Under the pieces are notes generated by a model. The model did no database searches and was not told where the DNA came from. It saw only the letters and a list, made by a program, of their open reading frames with translations. A program made the position numbers and the translations under genes. From contig WPIO01000220.1 of assembly GCA_009760855.2 (NCBI GenBank), forward strand, positions 250,001 through 298,416: DNA of 48,416 bases. Direction: 5' to 3'. Shown here piece after piece: positions 21,741-32,725 of the stretch (position 1 is the stretch's first letter; each line of letters opens with the position of its first letter). The DNA is from Cristatella mucedo (taxonomy: Eukaryota > Bryozoa > Phylactolaemata > Cristatellidae).

Positions 21741-22470
21741 TCCTCGACGACGGGGCTTTGCAGTTCATCGAAAGAACGTTCCTCCCGTCACATCGACACG
21801 ATATTCGGCTCGAGCAGCCCGGAAAACCGTGGCCGAAGGCTCAGACAATTCTGCGATTCGTAACGGGGTTAGTACATGTAGGCCGGGCGTGCTTAGTTGA
21901 CAGCGGCAGATATTTTTTATATTAATATTCCAGCGATTTCAGGGGGTGGTGGAAGGAAGAAAGGATTTAGCTTTGAACGCATCTTAACGCGATCGACTCC
22001 CAAGAGCTGAGCTGAGCCTCGTGCTGAGCCTCGCGCTGAGCTCCGCTTTAAATGTGATGGCCTCCCGCGAAGGGTGACTGCCAAAATCTGCGTGACGATG
22101 GCGTGCCCCTGCGGTCTGGTCGGGTCGTCCTAGTTTCCAGCTTTGCGATCAATCAGGCGGCCCGCATGAAAGCGAACGGTAGCGTTCCTCTGCGAGCAGT
22201 CGGGGGGCTGCTGCGGCGCGCATATGTGATGCCGATCGGCACGACTATTCGGCTTCGTCTGCCACGTGTCGGTGGTTGGCGGCGCTCGACACTTCGCTTC
22301 CCGGTGACTTCGAAGCTCCCACCGCGCACCGGGTGCACCCGGTGTACCCGCGGGTGGTCCCAGTACGTCCAGTCTGATAAGAAATTAGCAGGGTTCATTC
22401 GTCGAGACTGACGACGCGCCGCTCGCTGTGAAAACTGCGACGGACGTACGACAGACGGAGAGAGAGACAC
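21740..22470. promoter_or_regulatory. Second GC-rich patch with palindromes
   Basis: GC-rich DNA with a perfect 18-bp palindrome CACCGGGTGCACCCGGTG at 22327-22344, a 10-bp palindrome ACCCGCGGGT at 22346-22355, an E-box CACGTG near 22263, and short GCTGAGCCTCG repeats near 22010-22040. It may be a second promoter or enhancer. The overlapping frames of 102 and 105 codons have no recognised domain. Confidence 0.3.
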
Positions 22471-22488
22471 CAGTGAGAGAACAGTGAC

Positions 22489-22494
22489 AGGGAA

Positions 22495-22532
<38 letters not shown>

Positions 22533-22560
22533 GGGGAGAGAGCGGGAGAGGAATTAGGGA
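22489..22560. repeat. GA microsatellite
   Basis: A run of AG dinucleotides, pure around 22499-22527, degrading into GGGAGAGAG on the right. Confidence 0.9.
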
Positions 22561-23394
22561 ATGGAGAGAAGAGTCTTGCTGCTTCGCATGTCTCGCGGGC
22601 TTGATCGCACTACGTTTTACCTATTCACAAGAGAAGAGCTACGGGAGATTTTCGCTGAATCGGCGCTCTAGCCACGAATCCAGCAGCTAGTCAGAAGGCA
22701 TGCGGATCTCCACGGATCGCCCGCGAAGAGTTTGGTTCGAAGCAGTTCCTCCTGGCGATTGAGCGGTGAAGCACAGACTCTTTTTACAGGAAAGATGCTA
22801 ATCGTCGTGCTAAATAGAAAGCCTTGCTTTCCAAGCTGCTACTGACGTTTCGGTTGAATCCCGCTACAGCCTACAGCCTGCAGTCTTCCGCGCCAGCAGC
22901 CTGCAGCCGGCGGCTGGCAGGGATGCAACTGAAAGGGCCGCTTGATGCTATAAGCTACGCTGACACCAGCCAATGCCGTAAGATCAATAGCACGGGTAGG
23001 CTCACCCATTGTCTTCCCGGCAACTTTCCCTAAAGGAGCTGATACGAAACAATGCACTAATTGGGTCACACTGGGTCGAAATTAGTCAGGGGCCTGCGAT
23101 ATGGCAATAATCAGGCTGCCAACGCTGAGACTCGTCCCTTCAGGATCTGCACTAAAAACAAGCAATTCATTGCGTGAAGAAGGCCATCTAGAAGAATCTC
23201 GCTTCGGGGTACTTACCGCTTTGTCTACCGTGCGAAGCTTTCAGAGAGGAAACCTCGCCAGGCAGCAAAACCGGCGAGCTGCGAAGAATCCACTGCTCAA
23301 GCGTGACAAGGTTTCTTCTGTGCCAGTGTTAATAGCTAAGTGTTTGCATGTTTTAATGATGAACAGAGACCCGAACGGTAGCTCGGGAGATCGT

Positions 23395-23690
<296 letters not shown>

Positions 23691-23734
23691 TACGTACGAG
23701 CCTTACCCTGATTTTGAATGGTTTGCTGGTTTTT

Positions 23735-24178
23735 GCACGAAAGCTGAGATGCTTTCGGAATCCAACAGTCTACAAATACCACGTACAAACCTCAAATCCT
23801 TTGGAGACCCTGCATTTAGTTCGTATGCTCCCAAAGCCTGGAACTCCCTCTCGACCTGCGTCAGAGCATTCTCTGACCTGACCACATTTAAAAAAGAACT
23901 TAAAAACACACCTATTTGGACATCATTTAGAGGGTCCGTGTGATTCGTCCTTCATGTGCTTATGCGTGCTGACACTGTGCATGCTGCCACTAACCCCATT
24001 TGCATGCTGACCCTGTGCATGTCACCCCTAACCCTGTTATTCATTTTGTTTGTTTATCAAGCATGATATTACTCACCATTTAATTGCATTTCCCTTTGCA
24101 GCAAATGTAAAGCGCCTAGAGAGAGATTAAGTTCTGTGAAGGCGCTTAATCAAGTGCACTATTATTATATTATTATTA
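23735..24178 (+). mobile_element. Family B copy: RT C-terminus, 3' UTR, hairpin and ATT tail
   Basis: The frame reads [20 protein letters not shown], then [20 protein letters not shown], then a stop at 23941. The 3' UTR has the conserved ACCCTGTTATTCATTTTGTT block. It ends with the hairpin AAGCGCC ... GGCGCTT (24109-24151) and then CAAGTGCAC plus an ATTATTATT tail. This is the best 3' end of family B here. Non-LTR reverse transcriptases of this class recognise the RNA 3' end, so hairpin plus tail is the likely recognition signal (inference). Confidence 0.85.
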
Positions 24179-26126
24179 TGCTTGTAATGCGAAATGATCT
24201 CAATGCTGTCAGGTCTGACTCCCCAGATATTAAGGGCTCAGCCGAAAAGTTTTCAGCCTTCTTTACTGAAAAAATTGAGCACATTCGTGCCTCCATTAAG
24301 CCCCCTCCGACCAAAGCAATCGCCGTTCCTCAACCTGTGACCTTTCTTAAAAGATTCTCTGATGTTTCTGCCTGTGATGTGGCTGCCTTAATAAGGTCTA
24401 GCAAAAAGAGCTCGTCTTCTGAAGACCCTATACCTTCATCTCTGTGGTCTTCACTTGCAGACCAACTTAGCCCTGCCGTAACCAAGATTTTTAATCCTTC
24501 TTTGGGAAAAGGGATCGTCCCCAAGTCCTTCAAATCGGCAATCGTTAGACCTATTCTTAAAAAGCCTGGATTAGACACAGAGGTCCTAGCAAATTATTGT
24601 CCAGTTTCCCTTCTTCCATTCTTATCAAAGACTCTGGAAAAAATTGTTGCTAAGCAGATAGTTGAACATATTGAAAATAATGGAATGTCAGAAACATTTC
24701 AATCAGGTTTCAAGAGGCAGCACTCTACTGAAACTGCTCTCCTCCGTGTTAACAATGACATTCTACATGGCAACGACGACGGGAATGTGACTTCCCTAGC
24801 TCTGCTAGATCTTTCTGCTGCCTTCGACACCATTGATCACGAAGTTCTGCTTGAACGACTGAGAACAACGATCGGTCTGGCAGACGAAGCACTGGCGTGG
24901 TTTAAATCATACTTGTCTGATCGTGTTCAATCCGTGTCGTGTGGGGGTCAGGTCTCAGACATGAGAAAGGACACCTGTAGAGTCCCTCAAGGGTCTGTAC
25001 TTGGTCCCTTGCTGTTATCCATTTATACGCAGCCTCTGGGAAAAGTGATTAAGGCCCATGGAATAGGATATCACTTCTATGCTGACGATACTCAGTTGTA
25101 TTTGTCATTTAAACCGTCGGAATCTGCTGCAGCAACTGAGAAACTGAATGCTTGCCTTGCCGATATTCGATCCTGGATGCCGGAAAATTTCCTGAAATTA
25201 AATGACTATAAAACCGAACCGCTTCTCATAGGACACCCTAAGCGTGTGGCTGGATTAAAAGGCTTTGCTGTTCTAATAGGTGATGCTATTGTGCGACCTT
25301 CACCACGTGCTCGAAATCTAGGTGTCGTGTTCGACAGCTGCCTCAATTTCAAAAGCTTCATTCAGAAGACTGCCTCTACAGCTAGCCATCACATCCGATC
25401 CCTATCCAAGATTAGGAGATGTCTCCCACAGTGGCTTGTAAAAAACTTAACTAGCTCCTCAGTTCTGTCTCGGCTTGATTATTGTAATTCCCTTTTGGCT
25501 GGGCTACCAAAGAAAGCTATAATGCCACTACAGCGGACAATGAATATGGCTGCAAGGCTGGTCTTCAAGTCCCAGCGGTTTGAGCATGTGTCACCTTTGC
25601 TGGAAGAGCTAGGATGGTTGCCGGTTGAGCAAAGGATACGGAGCAAAGTTCTTATGCTGACCAACAAGGCCCGCCACGGCTTGGCTCCTTTATACCTAGC
25701 TGAACTGCTACATCCGTTTCAGCCTGTTCCTGCCCTCAGGTCCTGTGTGGACAATAAATTAGCTGTCCCATTCCTCCGCTTAAAGACAGTTGGCGACAGA
25801 AGCTTTAGCTCTGCAGGTCCTAGACTGTGGAACTCGCTTCCACAATTCTTATGCAACGACATCTACTCTCCTACTGCCGACTATGGCACATCTTTTTCAG
25901 CGGTCCTGAACTGCTACTTCTAAGCTACTCACTACCTCAACTGCTCTCCTGACTCTGCTATGCTTCCCAATTTCTCTTTGTTGCGTGAGACGAAGTCTGT
26001 TGGCTACCGAATGCATCCCGAAAGCCGCTTAGGCTGTGAGTGGGCTATACAAAACTCTCCTGCGTTACGCCCACATGGTCTTATGACTTTGTGGAGTTAC
26101 TGACGCAGGTACATTACATTACAGTA
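24179..26126 (+). mobile_element. Family A CR1/L2-like non-LTR retrotransposon, near-intact RT
   Basis: This is the longest element copy here. A frame open to 25923 encodes a reverse transcriptase, fused to unrelated upstream codons because the 5' end is truncated at the preceding family B tail. Seen in order: SDSPDIKGSAEKFSAFFTEK (linker after the lost endonuclease), RPILKKPGLDTEVLANYCPV, FQSGFKRQHSTETALL, catalytic motif A AAFDTIDHEVLL (Asp near 24826), motif B VPQGSVLGPLLLSIYT, catalytic YADDTQLYLSF (25078), LKLNDYKTEPLLIG, the post-core block SRLDYCNSLLAGLP, then KARHGLAPLYLAELL and SAGPRLWNSLPQFL. The catalytic acids are intact. It lacks the N-terminal endonuclease and ORF1. The frame stops at TAA 25921-25923. 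The 3' UTR ends in TACATTACATTACA near 26110-26125. Confidence 0.92.
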
Positions 26127-26179
26127 TGTTTCAAGTGCGAATAGTTTTCGGGGGCTCATACAAGAATGGTGATCTTCGC

Positions 26180-26825
26180 TGTTGTATTTCAATAGATCCT
26201 TAGTTGTGTCTCAGCTAGATTATTGTAATTCTCATTTAGCTGGGCTAATGAAAAAAGGAACTAGGCCATTGCAGCTGGTTCCTAATATGGCTGAGAGGCT
26301 AGTTTGCAAATATAAGAGTTTTGACCACTTGTCTCCTTTGCTGAAAGAGCAAGAGTGGCTGCCGGTTGATCGACGGATACAAAACGAAGTTCGTACGCTC
26401 ACCCATAAACCAGCCACGGCTTAGCTCCTCCATGGCTAGCTGAACTGCTGCACTAGTTTTGGCCTATTCATGACCTTAGGTCCCGTGTAGACGATAAATT
26501 AGCCGTTCCGTTCCTCCGCATTACTACCGTTGGCGATAGAAACTTTAGCTCTGCTGGTGGAACTCTCTTCCGTAATTCTTACCCAACGAAAACTATTTTC
26601 TTGCTGACTTATTTGGGACATCATTTTATGTGGTCAAGAGCTGCTACTTCCATGCTACTCACTAATTCAATGGCTGTCTTTGACACTGCTATGCTTCACG
26701 CTTTCTCTTTGTTGTGTGTGAGATGAAGCCTGTCGGCCACCGAATGCGTACCGAGAGCCGTGTAGGCTTCGAGTGGGCTATACAAATATCTCATGAGAAA
26801 CACCGAAATAGTCTCTGTGACATTG
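26180..26825 (+). mobile_element. Family A-related copy, diverged 3' part
   Basis: It reads SQLDYCNSHLAGLMKKGTRP, LVCKYKSFDHLSPLLKEQEW and LPVDRRIQNEVRTLTHKPAT, then decayed WNSLP-type sequence and a 3' UTR. It is more diverged than the element just upstream, so the two are separate insertions or an older subfamily, not one tandem duplication. Confidence 0.78.
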
Positions 26826-26829
26826 TGCG

Positions 26830-28255
26830 GTAATAGATGGACACATACGTTTAGTCTAGCGAACTATTCTTGCACTCGGTACATTATTGGTGAATTATTC
26901 AGTGTCCGTGTCTCTATTTGGCTTTTAGGAGCTGAACAGTTAAGCTGGTATATAAAAAGTCAGCTTTCATTATTTCATGCTCTAAAATTTAAGTCCCTTT
27001 CCATAAATTGCAGGAGGATAGCTAGACAAATCAGTCCGAAACATCAATGAAAAAAAACGAGCACAGGAGAGTATAAGCTGTTAACAAAGGAGGTAGCGCA
27101 AATCGATGCCCTCGAGTTTGCCACATAAGGATTAGCAGGATTAATCATGCCTATGAATGCAGGTGCAGTTGCAGCTCATTAAAATTCAATCCTCGAAAGT
27201 CACAAAGAGAGAACATTTATATCTGTTGCATTTTCTTAAGGCAACATGAAGCAAAACAGAGCTTATATAATATTGTTGTTGAGTCTTTCATATCGAAAGA
27301 GGTGAATGCTAGATCAATGTGATCACAACAGCGATTTAAAACGGCACCAGTGCTGGAAACCATCGGAAATTATAACATATGAACCTATGGTTTAGACAGT
27401 ATCAACAGAGAATTCATAGAGCCTGTCAGTTAGCTTCACCCAGGACTTAGGATAGAGCCCGGGTACATCGTGATTTGTGCTGCCTAGGCGTGCCTCCGAA
27501 TGGCTGCTCCAATCGGCTGCTTAACGCGAACTAAGGGATATTATTATATTAGCTTACTAGTTCTATGAATTGCAGCCGTCATTTGTCGGCAATTTTCGTG
27601 CGCGAGTGAATATAAACAACATCCAAGATATATATTATCATCACGACAACGAGCTTTATTGTCGTTTCATTTCTGCTGCAGAATATTTTCATTTAAGTAA
27701 ATCTTCTTTCTTCTAAGTGTTCTTTCGAACATAGAGCTCGGAAACCAAAGCATATATTCCCTATCAAAATTACACCATAATTTCTTTCAAATTGCAAACA
27801 ACCCCAAGACCCTTGAGATCGATGATGTTCGGTAGAATACCTGCTTTGCCTCTGCTGCTCGAGCCCCTTTCCACCTGTCATTTAGTAGATTTCAACAACA
27901 CAACACTAGCTTAGTTGCTTGAAGTGCTTACAGCCCTGATTAAGCCCACTGTGTGATATGAAAATAGCTAGGTCTACCAAGTGGAAGCTTGGAAAAGCTT
28001 ACAAAGAATCAGGACAGACTGCCCATCGACAGACATACAAAGATTACTATAGCTTGTACCAGTAAATGCATGCAAAGGCAAAGTGTAGGTTCTACACAAA
28101 TATTGTTGAATCACTTAGGCACCTTCTAAAACTGCTGATGTTGAAGATCGACCATCGCCTTAATAAATCCCAGGAAATCTCCGTACCAGTAACACTGTGA
28201 CGAAATAGCTTAGGCATTCTCTGGCTTTTTTGTCAACAAGGCAGACGAGATAATA
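26830..28255. other. No gene recognised
   Basis: AT-rich non-coding DNA. Short frames at 26793-27050 (+) and 27693-27881 (-) show no domain or paired splice sites. Confidence 0.4.
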
Positions 28256-28257
28256 AG

Positions 28258-28445
28258 AGCAATAATAATAATATTATATTTGATATAGCGCCCACGAAGA
28301 CTCTCTTTCTAGGCCCTTCACAACTGCTGCAAAGGGAGCACGATTGAACGGTTAGTGGTGGCATGCTAAAGAAGCAACAATAATACCATGGTTAGGGGTA
28401 TATGCACAGGGTCAGTGTGTTAGTATGGTTAGGAGCAACGTGTCC
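28258..28445 (-). mobile_element. Family B 3' end (reverse), first of two in tandem
   Basis: Left edge AATAATAATAATATTATA tail, then GATATAGCGCCCACGAAGAC ... CTAGGCCCTTC hairpin remains, and the ATGGTTAGGGGTATATGCAC block. Confidence 0.72.
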
Positions 28446-28499
28446 AGTGTCACCACCGATAAGCGTGTAAAAGTCGAATCACAGGGACCCACCGAATGC

Positions 28500-29216
28500 T
28501 GCAATTGTAATAATGCACTTACTAAAGTGATCGCGGAGAACTCAATTTCTTTAAAGGTGCTTTATATTTGCTGCAAAGGAAGCACGATCGAATGGTTTGT
28601 GATGGTATGCTCAATAAATAGGAAGGATAACATGGTTAGTGGTGACATTCACAGGGTCAGCATGCAAGTATGGTTTGTGGCAGCATGCACAATATTCTCA
28701 CGCTAAAGCATACACAGGTCGAATAACAGATACCTACTAAATGCTGTGATAAAAAGGTTTTATTTTCGTTTTTTTAAATGTGGTAAAGTCAGGAGAAGTC
28801 GTGATGCAAGTCGGCAGTGAGTTTAAGGCTTTGAGAGCATACGAACTAAATGACCGGTCACCAAATGGTTCGAGGCTTGTACGGGGTATAGGTATACAGA
28901 TAAGAATCCGAAAAGCTCTTGGTACGATGCTTAGTCTGGTGGGGTAGTAGATATGAGAAATAGGCTGGAGTCAAATAATGATGGAACCAGAAAGTGAGTG
29001 ACAAGACCTGAAGTCGATGCGTTGCTTGATTAGGTGCCGATGCAGGTCGACGAGAAGTGGTGTGATGTGGCTACTGCTCTGCTCATGACAGACAAGCCCA
29101 GCTGCATGCAGAGTTTGCACCTGCTGTAATAGAGTGATTGCTAATGCCGGAGACCAGCAAGCAGTGAGTTGCAGAAGTCAAGACGGATATCACAAATGCA
29201 TGGACCAAATTAAATA
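28500..29216 (-). mobile_element. Family B copy (reverse), RT C-terminus to tail
   Basis: On the minus strand: SRLDFCNSLL-like remains near 29.15 kb, the PRTSLEPFGDRSFSSYALKA phrase near 28.86 kb, the 3' UTR with a conserved ATGGTTAGTGGTGACATTCA block, and a degraded hairpin and tail near 28510. Many stops are present. Same orientation as the adjacent copy at 28.26 kb. Confidence 0.72.
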
Positions 29217-29492
29217 AAACTACTCTCCTGCTACTGACTATAGCTCATCCCTTTCAGCAATATTGAGCTGCAACTTCAATGCTACTCACTACTACCTCAA
29301 CTGTTCTCCTGACTCTGCATTGCTTCTCACTTTCTCTTAGTTGCGTGAGATGAAGTCTGTTTGCTACCGAATTCGTACCGAAAACTGCTTAGGCAGCGTG
29401 TTCGCTATAGAAAACTCTGGCGCGTAACACCAACTCAGTCTTTATGGTTTGTAGAGTTACAGACAGAGATACATGCATTGCATTACATAACA
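29217..29492 (+). mobile_element. Family A 3' end
   Basis: It starts CTACTCTCCTGCTACTGACT, matching 25863 onward, and runs through the 3' UTR to ACAGAGATACATGCATTGCATTACATAACAT, the diverged ACATT tail. It inserted right at the outer end of the reversed family B copy. Confidence 0.8.
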
Positions 29493-29499
29493 TGTGGTA

Positions 29500-30200
29500 T
29501 CGAAGAGGGCTCGGGCAGGATGGCGGCGCGAAAAAGAATGAAGACCGTATGTAGCGGTAGTAGCCATCGCGTCAGCAGCTCCGGAGCGCCAGTAGGTAGG
29601 ACAGTAAGAGTACAGGGAGAGACAGAGTTCGGATCGCGTCCAAACAGGCCGGTGGACAAGGAGAAAGTTCTTTGCTCCAGGACCAGCGGGTCACGCGGGT
29701 CACGCGACCCGCAGCCGACCCGTCTCAGTTAAATCCAGCTCAGTCAGCCGATACTGTCGACTGCGGTAACCGGGTGAGGTGGTGCTCAGCTCGCCCGTTG
29801 ACCGGGTGGACTGGTGTGAGTCCGGCTTTGGCTGAAATACTCTGTAGGCGTGGACATGCCTTCTAAGGGCGTCCCAGTTGTGCGGCGATAGACTAGCGAC
29901 AGAAACAAACATGGCGAAGTATTCATCAACCGGAGCGTCATGCTCGGTCGAGGCCACCGTGAAGCCGAGCACGGTTGAGGTGTCGATCGAGTCCCAGCAG
30001 TCGTCCACCGCAGGCAGCTGCGTAGTAGCCGTGCAGTACCTACGTTGGGGCGTGCGCCTCCAACCAGCACATAGTGGCAGTGTAGTCGGGGTCGAACAGC
30101 GCCTGGTCGGCGGCTGCCGTGAGACGTAGCCGACAGCACCCAAGTGGAGGGGAGCGTCGCCAACGAGCGCCGAGCTGTGGCTCAGTATTGAAAGGCTACC
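29500..30200 (-). CDS. Unrecognised ORF in GC-rich block (147 codons, 29700-30143)
   Basis: A CpG-rich block. The best frame on the minus strand (29700-30143) reads PAVDDCWDSIDTSTVLGFTV, then DEYFAMFVSVASLSPHNWDA and LRRHVHAYRVFQPKPDSHQS. It looks protein-like and could be an exon or gag-type relic, but no known domain is visible and overlapping frames exist on both strands. The plus strand has ATGGCGGCGCG at 29520 and ATGGCGAAG at 29911, both start-like. Coding status is uncertain. Confidence 0.25.
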
Positions 30201-30599
30201 GGTAGGTCAGTGGTCATTTGCTGGGTTGGGTATGCATCGGTCGAGCCAGGTTGTATTTCTGAATCAATCGTTAGGGTCACGAGTTTGTAATTGCTCAAGT
30301 GCACGATAGGGATGAAGCGGTAGCCGTCGTTAAAGCAGCTCCGGAGCGTGCGGGGAGGAGGAGAGAAGAGAAAGTGAGCGAGGAGAAAGCAGATGATAGC
30401 CTGCCTGCAAGCCGACGAACAGGCAGAACGTCACTCTGTGAAGGACTAGGGTTCTCGAAACCGCAGCTGCATAGTTGCTACTGTCTAACAGCACAGCCCA
30501 ATGAGGTGTCGTGAGCGCCCGATGGCCGGGCACTCTTGATTACCACGTCAATTGTTCGACTTTAAACAGTGGCTGAAGCAAAAATTCCTACAGTAGATT

Positions 30600-30605
30600 T
30601 TTATT
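30600..30605 (-). terminator. Poly(A) signal of the R gene
   Basis: AATAAA on the minus strand (TTTATT on plus), 58 bases past the R-gene stop at 30664-30666. It sits in an AATAAAAATCTA string also present at the L3-like relic (41.77 kb). Confidence 0.65.
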
Positions 30606-30663
30606 ACTTTATAAATTTCGTACACTGAATTCTGCATCAGCTGCCTTCATGTAGCTATACAAT

Positions 30664-30992
30664 TCAGGTAGCCTTCTTCCCAGGCTGCTCAGTGGGGCTA
30701 GGAGGATGGATCGTAGTGCTTTCTTGAAGCTGCCCATCTGTAGAACTAGCAGAGGCTTGAATTGGATTGGAGACCGATTGTCTGCTACTATCCACGCTTT
30801 CTGCGTTAACCACTGCTCCATTGGAGCCCGTCGATTCAGCAAGCCGTCGGGCCCGCCGAAGCAGCCCTTCAATCATAGCTTTTACCAATAGATCGTCGTT
30901 TTCACCGGCATCTGGCGGTGGATCAGGTTCATCTCCAGAGTCAGTGGAATTATACTCTTCTCCGTCAGATCCTAACTTGTCATCAACTAAAC
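30664..30992 (-). CDS. R gene, terminal exon (acidic/Ser-rich C-terminus, 108 residues)
   Basis: The acceptor GGTGATGATTTCTGCAG borders 30992. The exon begins with two bases (GT) that complete a Gly codon with the G ending the 32.7-kb exon, then runs open for 108 codons to TGA at 30664-30666. It reads LVDDKLGSDGEEYNSTDSGD, EPDPPPDAGENDDLLVKAMI, EGLLRRARRLAESTGSNG, then a Ser/Gln/Pro-rich tail ending PSPTEQPGKKAT. NDDLLVKAMIEGLLRRARRL is a predicted amphipathic helix. A poly(A) signal follows 58 nt on. The N-terminal part resembles a decayed frame at 42.13-42.24 kb. I do not recognise the protein. D/N-LVK followed by a helix after an acidic stretch recalls the end of ecdysoneless/SGT1-type proteins, only loosely. 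Confidence 0.7.
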
Positions 30993-31126
30993 CTGCAGAA
31001 ATCATCACCAATACGGAACTCACAATGCTATTTCGCTTCAGGCTGAAAATGGCAATTTGTGAGCTTGTACGATACTAGGCTACGGCAAATCACTACGGTA
31101 AGTGCTGAAATTTTCTTTATACCAAG

Positions 31127-31231
31127 GACACAGAAGATGAGCCTGTTGTGACATGGCATCATGTAGTTGGCTCAGAAAGTAGGTTGAAGAAATTAGCAAG
31201 GTTAGGAAGGCTGTACATGCACAGCAAGGAT
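31127..31231 (+). CDS. Candidate plus-strand exon inside an R-gene intron
   Basis: An acceptor-like TTTTCTTTATACCAAG precedes 31127 and a donor-like GAT then GTAAGC follows 31231. The 105 nt are open in phase 0: DTEDEPVVTWHHVVGSESRL, then KKLARLGRLYMHSKD. It lies antisense to the R gene, between its last two exons. No known domain. A chance ORF is a real possibility. Confidence 0.2.
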
Positions 31232-31505
31232 GTAAGCTTTCGTGGTTTCATAGTTGTGGTAAGGGTCATGCAGTTCGAAGACAGTGTGCAAATAGAGAAG
31301 CTGCAGAGCTCGCCTGTCTGCAGTCAATGTGCACTCCATGACAATCATTGTAGCTGAAAAGGGTTAGGAGGGTATTAATCTTGATGACGAGATTGCTATC
31401 AGTGACGAACGTAACGATGCATGTTAAGTGGAGGCTGCAATTTTCTCTTTCTTACCTTACCTTTTCAATGATCATAACTATTGCCGAGTTGCAGCAGAGC
31501 TCAAA

Positions 31506-31547
31506 ATAGAAAAACTACATGCCCCTCTGGGCATGTAGTTTTTCTAT
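31506..31547. other. Perfect 19-bp inverted repeat with 4-base loop
   Basis: Arms ATAGAAAAACTACATGCCC (31506-31524) and its exact complement (31529-31547) surround CTCT. It lies in the intron of the R gene (30993-32725). It could be a young palindromic insertion or a small structured RNA. The loop is short for a microRNA precursor. Confidence 0.85.
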
Positions 31548-32429
31548 GTTCTCATTGCATCAACTGCACATCTTAGGACAAAGTCTATTCAGGTGCAATA
31601 CGTGTACCGCTGGGTATGGTATCATTCGTAGGCTCGCAGCATGCCTAGAGCTGTTAATGCACAATAGGCTGCTTCTGAAGTTATGAACACTGGCAGCCAT
31701 GCAGTTGGCCTGCTAATAAGGTGTGCGGGTTCTCACGTAAAACGAAAAGTGGAAAATTAAGGAACTCTTTGCATCATTCCAGTGCAGAGATTGCTTAATT
31801 GCTTAACGAGGCAACCTTGAAAAATGTGTGTCAGCTATTGCATATCTATTTATTTATGCTCAATTTCAGGTAAAGAAAAGCAAAATACACCATTCTTTGA
31901 TTTTTACCTCGTGGCTGACGTTATCGTACGCCGTTGTTGTTTCTTCTGTTTTGTTCTAAAATTTCAAAATGTATGTCAGCTATTGCATAGGGCGCTTTGG
32001 TCTAATTATGCTTAGTTACGCATGGAGTGCAACTGGATTACAGCGTTGCTCCTCTAAAAGGCTTTCTACCTTCAAACTCAATTCAGCGACTCTTTTGGCA
32101 TAGAAAATTTGCTTTTACAGCCGACAACGGCACATTTATTCCAGCGGTACTAAGCTCTACTCAAAAAGTAAGACCAACACCTTACGAGTATGGATGTTGT
32201 GGACATATAGAAATACAAGTGCTTCAGAAAAAACACCACATTTTGTACATATAGCATATTGCATATACCTATAGCATCCCTTGGCGTTGCATGCTGAACC
32301 TGGTCAGGTTTTAGGTTATAATTTGAGGACACTATGTGAGAATGGAGCTGCAGCAAATGCAGTTATGCAATTTACACAGCGACTTACCCGCTATAGCCTT
32401 GGACAAGTCGTCGTCAAAATCAGAACCAC

Positions 32430-32463
32430 CATAAGATATGTATATGTATATATATTAAATATA

Positions 32464-32503
<40 letters not shown>

Positions 32504-32515
32504 GCATATATGTTA
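32430..32515. repeat. AT microsatellite
   Basis: (TA)n from about 32469 to 32500 flanked by degenerate TATA-rich DNA, in the R-gene intron. Confidence 0.9.
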
Positions 32516-32725
32516 TATTATATACCTTTATACTATTACATACATCTTTCAAGGAATAACAAATAATTTAATATAGTAGTACATACTATGATATAGTATA
32601 TGTACATATAGTATAGGTAGGCGTTTTGCTTCGCCGGCAGTCATATAACCAATAACTAGTCTCGGGATTCACATCGAATTAACAATCATATATCATATAT
32701 CACATTAAGAGGAAGAGGAACTCAC

